NCBI RefSeq assembly: GCF_038502225.1
Contig: NC_091353.1
Coordinates: 2,054,116 to 2,118,115, forward strand
Reading direction: 5' to 3'
DNA: 64,000 bases
Source: Cherax quadricarinatus
Lineage: Eukaryota > Arthropoda > Malacostraca > Decapoda > Parastacidae
A program made the position numbers and the translations under genes. The notes below the pieces were generated by a model, which searched no databases, was not told the DNA's origin, and saw only the letters and a list, made by a program, of their open reading frames with translations. This document shows, piece by piece, positions 10,548 through 21,500 of this stretch. Within the stretch, counting starts at the first letter, position 1. The number at the start of each line of letters is the position of its first letter.

Positions 10548-11951
10548 AATTGACAACCAGCACAGTTTCAGGGAAGGAAAATCCTGTGTCACAAACCTAC
10601 TAGAGTTTTATGACAAGGTGACAGAATGAACATCAAAATGGTATACAATACCAACAGGTTGTTAGGTAAGACACATATGCAACAGTTAGACAACTTTATT
10701 CCGAATAAAGTTGTCTAACTGTTGCATATGTGTCTTACCTAACAAGGTGACAGAAGTAAGACAAGAGAGAGAGGGGTGGATCGACTGCATATTTTTGGAC
10801 TGCAAGAAGGCCTTCGACACAGTTCCTCACAAGAGGTTACTTCAAAAGCTAGAGGATCAGGCACACATAACAGGAAAGGCACTGCAATGGATCAGAGAAT
10901 ACCTGACAGGGAAGCAACAACGAGTCATGGTACGCGACGAGGTGTCAGAGTGGGCGCCTGTGACAAGCGGGGTTCCACAGGGGTCAGTCCTAGGACCTGT
11001 GCAGTTCTTGGTATATGTGAACGACATAACGGAAGGGATAGACTCAGAAGTGTCCTTGTTTGCAGATGATGCGAAGTTAATGAGAAGAATCAAATCGGAT
11101 GAGGATCAGGCAGGACTACAAAGAGACCTGGACAGGCTACAAGCCTGGTCCAGCAACTGGCTCCTTGAATTTAACCCTGCCAAATGCAAAGTCATGAAGA
11201 TTGGGGAAGGGCAAAGAAGACCGCAGACACAATATAGTTTAGATGGCCAAAGACTGCAAACCTCACTCAAGGAAAAAGATCTGGGGGTGAGTATAACACC
11301 GAGCATATCTCCTGAGGCGCACATCAATCAGATAACTGCTGCAGCATACGGGCGCCTGGCAAACCTACAGATAGCGTTCCGATACCTCAGTAAGGATTCG
11401 TTTAAGACTCTGTATACCATTTACGTCAGGCCCATACTGGAGTATGCAGCACCAGTTTGGAATCCACACCTAGTCAAGCACGTCAAGAAATTAGAGAAAG
11501 TGCAAAGGTTTGCAACAAGAGTAGTCCCAGAGCTACGGGGATTGTCCTATGAAGAAAGGTTGAGGGAAATCGGCCTGACGACACTGGAGGACAGGAGGGT
11601 CAGGGGAGACATGATAACGACATATAAAATACTGCGCGGAATAGACAAGGTGGACAAAGACGGGATGTTCCAGAGAAGGGACACAGACACAAGAGGTCAC
11701 AATTGGAAGTTGAAGACTCAGATGAATCAAAGGGATGTTAGGAAGTATTTCTTCAGTCATAGAGTAGTCAGGCCGTGGAATAGCCTAGAAAGTGACGTAG
11801 TGGAGGCGGGAACCATACATAGTTTTAAGGCGAGGTATGATAGAGCTCATGGGGCAGGGAGAGAGAGGACCTAGTAGCAATCAGCGAAGAGGCGGGGCCA
11901 GGAGCTGTGACTCGACCCCTGCAACCACAAATAGGTGAGTACAAATAGGTG

Positions 11952-11965
<14 letters not shown>
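10548..11965 (+). pseudogene. LINE-B reverse transcriptase, 5'-truncated
   Basis: The element begins inside the RT at DNQHSFREGKSCVTNLLEFY. It is interrupted at 10627-10741 by a Penelope-like hairpin, then resumes as VRQEREGWIDCIFLDCKKAF. The 387-residue open frame (10711-11874; the first ~20 codons are insert) contains the SGVPQGSVLGPV block, FADDAKL (catalytic Asp pair), a YVRPILEYAAPVWNPH block and the C-terminal domain to GRERT and TAG. Apart from the insertion the frame is intact, so this is a young copy. The 3' UTR ends in two copies of AAATAGGTGAGTAC and an AC tract. Family level: CR1/Jockey group; clade not resolved by eye. Confidence 0.85.
10627..10741. mobile_element. Penelope-like terminal hairpin insertion with 14-bp TSD
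   Basis: A 115-bp insert is flanked by a duplicated ACAAGGTGACAGAA (10613-10626 and 10742-10755). It contains GGTATACAATACCAACAGG and a palindrome with two 40-bp arms (about 10661-10700 and 10704-10743) around CCG. The arms match the terminal region of Penelope-like fragments at 57614 and 63693 (AAGACACATRTGCAAC). It disrupts the LINE-B RT frame and is therefore younger. Confidence 0.75.

Positions 11966-11987
<22 letters not shown>
11955..11987. repeat. (AC)n tract between LINE-B and RNase-H LINE
   Basis: Short AC repeat that is at once the 3' tail of LINE-B (plus strand) and the 3' junction of the RNase-H LINE (minus strand). It is relevant to target choice, see findings. Confidence 0.85.
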
Positions 11988-11989
<2 letters not shown>

Positions 11990-11997
11990 GTAATGCA

Positions 11998-14900
11998 TTA
12001 TTTACAGCTAGCAAAATCAGGGTATTTCTCCAGAATGGTCTGCAATATACCACTGTGGATAAAATGCTTTGCCATTTCTTGAACATTTCTGAGTGAGTTG
12101 TTTCTAAATTCATTAATTTGATCACACTCCAGTACATAATGACGCAAGGTGTGACAATAGTCCATCTGGCAAAGTTTACATTTCGTTTGGTCTACATCTG
12201 GTGGTGGTGATTTAACCTGCCAAAGATACTTGTAACCCAGCTGGAGCCGGGCAGTAATGACATCCAAGAGTCTGCTTATCTTGTTGGATGCACCATAGAC
12301 ATGTGGCTCCTCCTACATGATGGAATGATGATAGATGGACTGACTTGTGTCAATCTCCCTAAGTCTTAAGTCAATAAAGTTCATTTGAAGTTCTTTTCGT
12401 ATTATTGTTCTCAGACTGCTAACTGACAACCCAAGATTGTAATCTACCCCCTCTTTGAAAGCATGCAGCTTAGCCAATTTATCAGTTCTGTCATGCATCT
12501 GAAGACCAATGTGAGATGGAATCCACAGCATGTGCACTCTGACTCCACTGTCCACAATCTTACCATACCTATGTCTGGCTTCTGACACAAGCATGCCACA
12601 ATTTATACTTAATGAGTTGAGAGCATTTATGGATGACAGAGAATCAGTTACAATTAAAGTGTCAACCTTAGATACATGGACACATTTGAGTGCAAGGAGT
12701 ATGGCAAACAGTTCTGTTTGAAGGGTAGAGGCCCAGTTATTGATGCGTGCTCCAATTTCTTTATGAGAGCCATCACTCTGTGTGACAACAGCAGCACTAC
12801 CAGCTGCACCAGTGGACTGGTGAACAGAACCATCGACGTAAATAATTTGTGAAAGAGTGTTCTGTGTGACTAAGTTATCAATACAGCTTAAGGCATCATG
12901 TTTGGCTTCAAGACGAAGCTTTGGTTGTGATTTAAGAAGAGTTTTGGGGGGAAATGGAGGAATGGTAGTTTGGAATGGGGTAATATCCCATGGAGCAGGG
13001 AAATGTCTCTGTTGTCTAACTTGATATAGATCATGTAGCTGGTTCATGCGGAGGTCGGTTCCAGTTTTTTCGATCCATCTGGAAGGATGTTCACCAGTGC
13101 TGAGGAAAGTTTGGAGGGCTTCTGTGCAGGGGTTTGAATGGGCTAGCCTAAGCATATTGACCCCAATAAGGATATTTCTTTCAGTAACACGATCTCTAAT
13201 ACTTGGAATATTAAGTTCTTTCCGCATATTTAAAATTTTGGCAGTACGAGGGCATCCTAGGATGATCCTCATTGCTTCGTTTTGCAGTTTTTCCAGCCCT
13301 CCAAGCTTCCAGTCAGACACGAGTGCAAGTAGTGGCGCTGCATAATCAACCAATGATCTAATATAAGCAAGATACATCATTTTCACAATTTTAACATTAG
13401 CTCCATACCTGGGATGAAAACCTACCACAACTCTAAGTGCTCTCAGCCTTTCTTTGTATTGGCGACAAAGTCTCGTGACAACAGGTTCACGTAGTGGAAC
13501 CTCAAAGCCTAGATACCTGTGTCTGCTTACATATTCTAGAAGAGACTCATCATGCAACTGGATCTGACGAACTGTGCCTCTCTGCCGAGGAGGACGCCTG
13601 TTGAGTATCTTTGTTTTATCCCCTGAGATTATTAACCCCAGGTCCTGACACGAGGCTAGTACATGATTAAGAATGTTTTGGGTGTTGGAGAATCCGGTGG
13701 TGTGAATCATTATGTCATCAGCAAAACTAACCATATAATGATGGGGCTGGCTAGGCATGGCATTAAGTAAGGCATTAATCAAAATGTTGAAAAGGGTGGG
13801 ACTAAGCACACCTCCCTGTGGGGTTCCTAAATCAAAATCTTTAGTTACACTTCTGTGTCCCTGGAACAACACAGACGACTTTCTGTTGGACAGGTAACCT
13901 TTAATCCAGCGGAGAAGCCATCCTCCAACATCCATTCTGGCAAGTTCACTAATGATTACATGTCGGTTGGCTACATCAAAAGCGGATTTAAGGTCAAGGA
14001 ACGTAGTGTATGAGCTGTCAGTGTGCAGAGTGAGAAAGGTGGTAATGCAATGATGCACACTCCTTCCATGCATGAAGCCATGCAACCGGGGTGACAAGAA
14101 TTCCTTAATTCTGTGCATAAGACGATTAAAAAACATCCTTTCGAATGTTTTACACAAGCAGATAGTAAGGGATATTGGGTGAAATGAGTTTTGTTGATTG
14201 GGCTTCGGAATGGGAATAATGAGGCTATTGGTCCATGATTTAGGGAGCTCCCCAGTGACATAACTCTTGTTATATAATTCAAGTAAAGGATTACCTGGTA
14301 CTCGACACAGCAATCTGAGTATGTTGTAAGTAATACCATCCTCACCAGGCGATGTGGAGTTGCCCTTAGTTAGTGCTGCATCAGGTTCATAATTAGTGAA
14401 AGGAATGTTGCAGTCATCTGCCTTGCTGAGCATAAAGCAAACAAGTCTCTCCCTTGCATCATATTTGTCCATTAATTTTGCCTGTGTGGTACTGGGAAGA
14501 CTGTCATAGCTAGATGTAGCAGCCCAAGCACTGACTAACTCATTTGCCCTATGCAAGGGATGAGGGTGCGCGATCTGCCCAGTTCTGTTACCCTTAATTC
14601 TATTTATGTCCCTCCATGCCCAGCTAAGTGGGGTGTGAGCATTGAGACCATTGACAAATTGTTCCCAGTCTGTTTGCCGCAGCTCTGTCATACGCTCTCT
14701 GGCAGCAGCAAGGGCAGTTTGGAAGAGGCTCAGCATTTCAGGGGTACGATGGTTTCTATAGGCTAGGCCTAGTCTGCGAGCAGTATGTTTCAATGTTCGA
14801 AGTTTAGAATCATTGTAATAGGTATGGTTTTTATAAGACTTATGATTATTATGGAAGTCATTTAGATTTAGAGTAGTAGGAGGTTTCAGAGGCAGCTCTA

Positions 14901-15708
14901 AGAAGTTCTGAATACCGCTCACAAGGTCATTGTTAAAAGTCTCGACAGAGGTACACTCATAGGAATTATACCAGTCAGTCACATGTGCAACAAAGTCATC
15001 ATGTTGATCAGGGGAAACATTAAGATGTTTCCATTTTAATATCCCACCAGGGAGAATAGTATTACCAATATCTAGAGAGGTTAGCCTTGGGAAATGATCA
15101 GACGCTATATCTGTTACAATGGAAGACTCACAGCTGGCAGAAGTAATGTTGAAGCCCAGGCACCGATCAAGGACACCTCCATAGATATGTGTGGTTTCAA
15201 GGTCACCTACAATTTGCACATTATCATGACTGTTTAAGAGTGACAACAGTTGATTGCCATTACGATTACCAAACTGAGAGTTTCCAATGCTTTTGTGTCT
15301 TGCATTATAATCACCAATAATGAGAGTAGGTTCAGACTGAGCACAAGTTGGGAGCTCCAAGTAATTAAACTTATCAACAGGAGCATACAAGTTAAATATG
15401 TTGAGAGCAGAGTTCCCAATATAAATCCTAACACCGTGATACTGTAGCCCCTCTGTTTTCTTATGTGCAAGAAGTTGATGGGGAAGTGATTTTTTAATAT
15501 ATAGAATACAAGAATTAGTAGATTTGAGGTTATATGCAACAAACGATGGCAATTTAGGGGGATGGGATTTTTCAGGGACTCTGCGCTCTTGTAGACACAC
15601 AATATCAATGGATTCAGTGGTTACTTTATGATGCAGGTCAGAAAATCTTTTTCTAAGTGATGCAATATTCCAATTTAAAATGGATAGTTTATACGAGTTT
15701 GGTTCCAT
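11998..15708 (-). pseudogene. ORF2 of RNase-H LINE: endonuclease, RT, RNase H (one stop)
   Basis: 1131 codons (15708 down to 12313) end at a TAG (12313-12315), but the same frame continues for 105 more codons to 11998, so the original protein had about 1236 residues. Domains in order: AP-type endonuclease (ILNWNIASLRKRF, VCLQERR, LIIGDYNARH; about residues 8-220); RT (NSFHPISLTICLCKTFERMF, FLDLKSAFD, LGTPQGGVLSPTLFN, VSFADDIMIHT; about 470-720); RNase H (IIYVDGSVHQ, TELFAILLAL, VTDSLSSINAL, HMLWIPSHIGL; about 950-1080); and after the stop a Cys/His knuckle (CKLCQMDYCHTLRHYVLEC). RNase H places it in the I/R1-type group. The start ATG overlaps the ORF1 stop as TAATG. Apart from one stop in each ORF, the element is intact. 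Confidence 0.92.
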
Positions 15709-16475
15709 TATAAAAGTCCAGGGATAGTATTCAATTTCTCAGCAAAATGAAAAATCTTACTAAATAACAAACAGACATAATCAATATCAATATCATCAGT
15801 ATTATCCTTATCCATGAGTCTCCTAAGTGCACTTCCATTTGTGAGACCTCTTGGGAGTCTTTGTATACAGAGGTCACTGCGCTCTTTGTCTGTGAATGTA
15901 TGGAAGGTGACACTATCCTTCGCACTCACCTCTCCGCTTTTATTACACTCATCACTATCATCACATGTATAACTTCCCTCATCATTATGATCAGTGATAC
16001 ATACACCATTATCAACAACCGGGTCATCTCCACACTCAGTATCTATCAATACATTACACTCATCAGGTTGACTATCATGATGGTCTTCACTGCCCTTATC
16101 ATCTTCACTGTGATTGTAAACACCACTATCAGATTCATCGTTTTTGTAATTATTAACACCACTTCAATCATCAGTTTGTTCATCATCACCACACTCATTT
16201 TCATAATGGCTGACAATCTGTGGGTTGATGTACTCATTTGCAACCTCTGTAAGTTTTTCCTCATGGTGCTCAAGTTGTTGTTTCAAACACCATTGTTGCT
16301 TCTCCAGTACTGTTATGCACAGCTGCATGTTGTGTACCACCCCAGCAAGACTAGCATCATTTGGAGGTATGAAGTCCCGATCAGCTGAGCCAGGTGGCTG
16401 ACTGACAGCTGACTCAGCCAGACAGATGGTGTCAACACCAGCAGCATTACTAGTGTTGATAGCAGACGTGATCAT
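15708..16475 (-). pseudogene. ORF1 of RNase-H LINE (one stop)
   Basis: A 255-codon frame, broken once by TGA at about 16164-16166, reads in one phase from MITSAINTSNAAGVD to LNTIPGLL. It ends in TAA overlapping the ORF2 ATG (TAATG), an arrangement used for stop-start reinitiation in some non-LTR elements. There is a short coiled-coil-like stretch (LEKQQWCLKQQLEHHEEKL, about residues 60-80), followed by a long Asp/Glu/Ser-rich acidic tract. No CCHC knuckles are visible, which is unusual for ORF1 of this group. LINE ORF1 proteins bind element RNA. Only about 20 bases of 5' leader remain before Tigger sequence resumes (about 16498), so the 5' end may be slightly truncated. Confidence 0.75.
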
Positions 16476-16722
16476 GCTCTGCTGATGTTCTCCCAGAGAT
16501 AGCGATACATTTTATCGCTAAAATTTTGCCTCGCATAGTGTTAAAAAATTTGCTCAACGCGATTCGTCTGAGACACGTCCATGCGGCCTGAGCCAGCCTC
16601 ACTTGTTCTGCCAGTGGCATTGTTTACAAGCCAGCCTCCACGGTAACATTCAAGCATACAATTGGAACATTTCATATTATTACAGCCTTTTTATAGTGAT
16701 TTCACCTGAAAAGTAAGTGACC

Positions 16723-17649
16723 ATGGGCCCCAAGAAAGCTTCTAGTGCCAACCCTACAGGAATAAGGGTGAGAATTACTATGGAGATGAAGAAAGAGATC
16801 ATTGCTAAGTATGAAAGTGGAGTGTGTGTCTCTGAGCTGGCCAGGTTGTATAGTAAACCCCAATCAACCATCGCTTCTATTGTGTCCAAGAGAACGGCAA
16901 TCAAGGAAGCTGTTCTTGCCAAAGGTTTAACTGTGCTTTCGAAACAGAGATCGCAAGTGATAGAAGATGTTGAGAGACTGTTATTGGTGTGGGTAAACGA
17001 AAAACAGATAGCAGGCGATAGCATCTCTCAAGCGATCATATGTGAAAAGGCTAGGAAGTTGCACAAGGATTTAATTAGAAAAATGCCTGCAAGTAGTGTT
17101 GATGCGAGTGAATTTAAGGCCAGCAAAGGTTGGTTTGAGAGATTTAAGAGGCGTAGTGGCATACATAGTGTGATAAGGTATGGTGAGGCTGCCAGTTCGG
17201 ACCAAAAAGCAGCTGAAAAATATGTGCATGAATTCAAGGAGTACATAGACAGTGAAGGACTGAAACTGGAACAAGTGTTTAATTGTGACGAAACAGGCCT
17301 GTTTTGGAAGAAAATGCCAAGCAGGACCTACATTACTCAGGAGGAAAAGGCACTCCCAGGACATAAGCCTATGAAAGACAGGCTTACTCTTCTCATGTGT
17401 GCCAATGCTTCGGAGAGGAGGGGAGAGAAATTGAAGAAGTTGTCTACTTCAAAGATTAAGGAAATCTGTGCAAAGTGGCTTGAAGTGCAAACCTTCATGG
17501 ATGAAAATCACCCTCAGACAGCTATTGCAAGCCGTGCTGGTGACTATTACACTGACACTGTTGTGAAACACTTTAGGAAAGTCTTAAAGGAACGAGAGGT
17601 ACAGGCCACTATGGACAGATGTGTTGTGCGACAGAAGTCCAGTGACTGA
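16723..17649 (+). pseudogene. Tigger transposase with catalytic core deleted
   Basis: It starts ACC ATGG at 16723 with MGPKKASSANP. CENP-B/pogo-type helix-turn-helix blocks follow (TMEMKKEIIAKYESGVCVSE, then SKPQSTIASIV and SKGWFERFKRRSGI; about residues 20-160). The DDE domain begins at FNCDETGLFWKKMP with the first catalytic Asp and runs to LTLLMCANAS (about residue 230). The protein then jumps to a C-terminal part (LSTSKIKEICAKW) shared with the derivative at 44901. The second and third acidic residues are missing, so it cannot catalyse transposition. The DNA-binding half is intact and could still bind ends. After the stop, a frame-shifted continuation resembles the C-terminus of the 44901 copy (AGPSGIKRRREVTPEK). 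Confidence 0.85.
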
Positions 17650-17799
17650 AGCTGGTCCTAGTGGCATTAAAAGAAGAAGGGAAGCAACCCCGGAAAAGGA
17701 CTTGACACCTCAAGTCCTATTGGAAGGGGATTCCCCTTCTAAACACTAAAACCATCCAGTCTCCCCTCCTCCCATCCCATCAATCATCACCACATCTTC

Positions 17800-17812
17800 A
17801 ATAAAGGTAAGT
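17800..17812 (+). promoter_or_regulatory. AATAAA followed directly by GTAAGT
   Basis: In the 3' UTR of the Tigger gene AATAAA (17800-17805) is followed after one base by a consensus 5' splice site GTAAGT (17807-17812). The same arrangement is kept in the Tigger copies at 45394-45406 and 39184-39196 (minus), and with AGTAAA at about 31528-31540. Confidence 0.6.
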
Positions 17813-18395
17813 GTCATGTAACTGTGCATGTTTTCTTAAGTTTGTGTGTATTAAAATTAATATTTCATGTGGTAAAATTTTTTTTTTTTCATACTTTTGG
17901 GTGTCTTGCACGGATTAATTTGATTTCCATTATTTCTTATGGGGAAAATTAATTCGCATAACGATAATTTCGCATAACATTGAGCTCTCAGGAACGGATT
18001 AATAGCGTTATGCGGGGGTCCACTGTACTAGGAATAATGTAATTGGCCTAAAATGGGAGTCAGAGTGGGCAAAATTGCTGATGCGTAAATATCGCTGACG
18101 CTGCAAAATTTGCCTGCATAATTTCATCAGTTTTCCATCAAATTTCATACTTTTTGTTGTATTACCTCCAGGAAAAGATTCTCTACCATTTCATGAGAAA
18201 AAATAATTTTTTTTTTTAAATTATTGAACCCTGTGGACAAGTTTCAGATCAAGGGTCTGGACCCTGGAAGGGTTAAGTGAGAGATGACTGTATGTATCAT
18301 ACAAGGAATGTATAAGTACATCTGAAAGTGTAAACTAAGCATGTATTGAAAGCAGTGAATTAAATCCTGCTAATCTGTTATTATTTCTTTTGCAG

Positions 18396-18456
18396 CCTGT
18401 TCTGTTATATGAAGAATTAGCCTTGCACTACCAACACCCACTACCATAAAGCTCAT
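18396..18456 (+). other. Possible 61-nt exon (speculative)
   Basis: A pyrimidine-rich TTATTTCTTTTGCAG precedes 18396 and GTAAGT begins at 18457. The enclosed 61 bases (CCTGTTCTGTTATATGAAG ...) have no repeat similarity that I can see. It could be an upstream exon of the zinc-finger gene 9 kb downstream or a chance match. The rest of 18277-18552 shows no gene. Confidence 0.15.
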
Positions 18457-18552
18457 GTAAGTGGTAAAGTTGCTGCAGATACAACGCAGTGTTGCAGAAC
18501 ACGCCACATTAACCTAACATGTTGATTGTTATGTATATTGTGTAATATTTCA

Positions 18553-21500
18553 AGGTGCCCTCAACATCTTTGCCAGTTTGGCTTCAACATCCTTGCTAGT
18601 ATGGCTTCAACATCCTCGCTAGTATGGCTTCAACATCCTTGCTAGTATGGCTTCAACATCCTTGCTAGTATGGCTTCAACATCCTTGCTAGTATGGCTTC
18701 AACATCCTTGCTAGTATGGCTTCAACATCCTTGCTAGTATGGCTTCAACATCCTTGCTAGTATGGCTTCAACATCCTCGCTAGTATGGCTTCAACATCCT
18801 TGCTAGTATGGCTTCAACATCCTCGCTAGTATGGCTTCAACATCCTTGCTAGTATGGCTTCAACATCCTTGCTAGTATGGCTTCAACATCCTTGCTAGTA
18901 TGGCTTCAACATCCTTGCTAGTATGGCTTCAACATCCTTGCTAGTATGGCTTCAACATCCTTGCTAGTATGGCTTCACCATCCTTGCTAGTATGGCTTCA
19001 ACATCCTCGCTAGTATGGCTTCAACATCCTTGCTAGTATGGCTTCAACATCCTTGCTAGTATGGCTTCAACATCCTTGCTAGTATGGCTTCAACATCCTT
19101 GCTAGTATGACTTCAACATCCTCGCTAGTATGGCTTCAACATCCTCGCTAGTATGGCTTCAACATCCTCGCTAGTATGGCTTCAACATCCTCGCTAGTAT
19201 GGCTTCAACATCCTTGCTAGTATGGCTTCAACATCCTTGCTAGTATGGCTTCAACATCCTCGATAGTATGGCTTCAACATCCTCGCTAGTATGGCTTCAA
19301 CATCCTTGCTAGTATGGCTTCAACATCCTTGCTAGTATGGCTTCAACATCCTTGCTAGTATGGCTTCAACATCCTTGCTAGTATGGCTTCAACATCCTCG
19401 CTAGTATGGCTTCAACATCCTTGCTAGTATGGCTTCAACATCCTTGCTAGTATGGCTTCAACATCCTTGCTAGTATGACTTCAACATCCTTGCTAGTATG
19501 GCTTCAACATCCTTGCTAGTATGGCTTCAACATCCTTGCTAGTATGGCTTCAACATCCTTGCTAGTATGGCTTCAACATCCTTGCTAGTATGGCTTCAAC
19601 ATCCTCGCTAGTATGGCTTCAACATCCTCGCTAGTATGGCTTCAACATCCTTGCTAGTATGGCTTCAACATCCTTGCTAGTATGGCTTCAACATCCTTGC
19701 TAGTATGGCTTCAACATCCTTGCTAGTATGGCTTCAACATCCTCGCTAGTATGGCTTCAACATCCTTGCTAGTATGGCTTCAACATCCTTGCTAGTATGG
19801 CTTCAACATCCTTCCTAGTATGACTTCAACATCCTTGCTAGTATGGCTTCAACATCCTTGCTAGTATGGCTTCAACATCCTTGCTAGTATGGCTTCAACA
19901 TCCTTGCTAGTATGGCTTCAACATCCTTGCTAGTATGGCTTCAACATCCTTGCTAGTATGGCTTCAACATCCTTGCTAGTATGGCTTCAACATCCTTGCT
20001 AGTATGGCTTCAACATCCTCGCTAGTATGGCTTCAACATCCTCGCTAGTATGGCTTCAACATCCTCGCTAGTATGACTTCAACATCCTCGCTAGTATGGC
20101 TTCAACATCCTTGCTAGTATGGCTTCAACATCCTTGCTAGTATGGCTTCAACATCCTTGCTAGTATGGCTTCAACATCCTTGCTAGTATGGCTTCAACAT
20201 CCTTGCTAGTATGGCTTCAACATCCTTGCTAGTATGGCTTCAACATCCTCGCTAGTATGGCTTCAACATCCTCGCTAGTATGGCTTCAACATCCTCGCTA
20301 GTATGGCTTCAACATCCTCGCTAGTATGGCTTCAACATCCTCGCTAGTATGGCTTCAACATCCTCGCTAGTATGGCTTCAACATCCTCGCTAGTATGGCT
20401 TCAACATCCTCGCTAGTATGACTTCAACATCCTCGCTAGTATGGCTTCAACATCCTCGCTAGTATGACTTCAACATCCTCGCTAGTATGGCTTCAACATC
20501 CTTGCTAGTATGGCTTCAACATCCTTGCTAGTATGGCTTCAACATCCTTGCTAGTATGGCTTCAACATCCTCGCTAGTATGACTTCAACATCCTCGCTAG
20601 TATGGCTTCAACATCCTTGCTAGTATGGCTTCAACAGTATGGCTTCAACATCCTCGCTAGTATGGCTTCAACATCCTCGCTAGTATGGCTTCAACATCCT
20701 TGCTTCAACATCCTTGCTAGTATGGCTTCAACATCCTTGCTAGTATGGCTTCAACATCCTTGCTAGTATGACTAGTATATGGCTTCAACATCCTTGCTAG
20801 TATGGCTTCAACATCCTTGCTAGTATGGCTTCAACATCCTTGCTAGTATGGCTTCAACATCCTTGCTAGTATGGCTTCAACATCCTTGCTAGTATGGCTT
20901 CAACATCCTTGCTAGTATGGCTTCAACATCCTTGCTAGTATGGCTTCAACATCCTTGCTAGTATGGCTTCAACATCCTTGCTAGTATGGCTTCAACATCC
21001 TTGCTAGTATGGCTTCAACATCCTTGCTAGTATGGCTTCAACATCCTTGCTAGTATGGCTTCAACATCCTTGCTAGTATGGCTTCAACATCCTTGCTAGT
21101 ATGGCTTCAACATCCTTGCTAGTATGGCTTCAACATCCTTGCTAGTATGGCTTCAACATCCTTGCTAGTATGGCTTCAACATCCTTGCTAGTATGGCTTC
21201 AACATCCTTGCTAGTATGGCTTCAACATCCTTGCTAGTATGGCTTCAACATCCTTGCTAGTATGGCTTCAACATCCTCGCTAGTATGGCTTCAACATCCT
21301 TGCTAGTATGGCTTCAACATCCTTGCTAGTATGGCTTCAACATCCTTGCTAGTATGGCTTCAACATCCTTGCTAGTATGGCTTCAACATCCTTGCTAGTA
21401 TGGCTTCAACATCCTTGCTAGTATGGCTTCAACATCCTGGCTAGTATGGCTTCAACATCCTTAGCTAGTATGGCTTCAACATCCTTGCTAGTATGGCTAG

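Noticed and set aside
12530..14766. Plus-strand frames opposite the RNase-H LINE
   Set aside because: They are shadows of the long minus-strand ORF2 and have no domain.
15861..16388. 175-codon Ile/Thr-rich plus-strand frame that looks membrane-like
   Set aside because: It is the complement of the Asp/Glu-rich ORF1 of the minus-strand LINE, whose complement gives hydrophobic codons.
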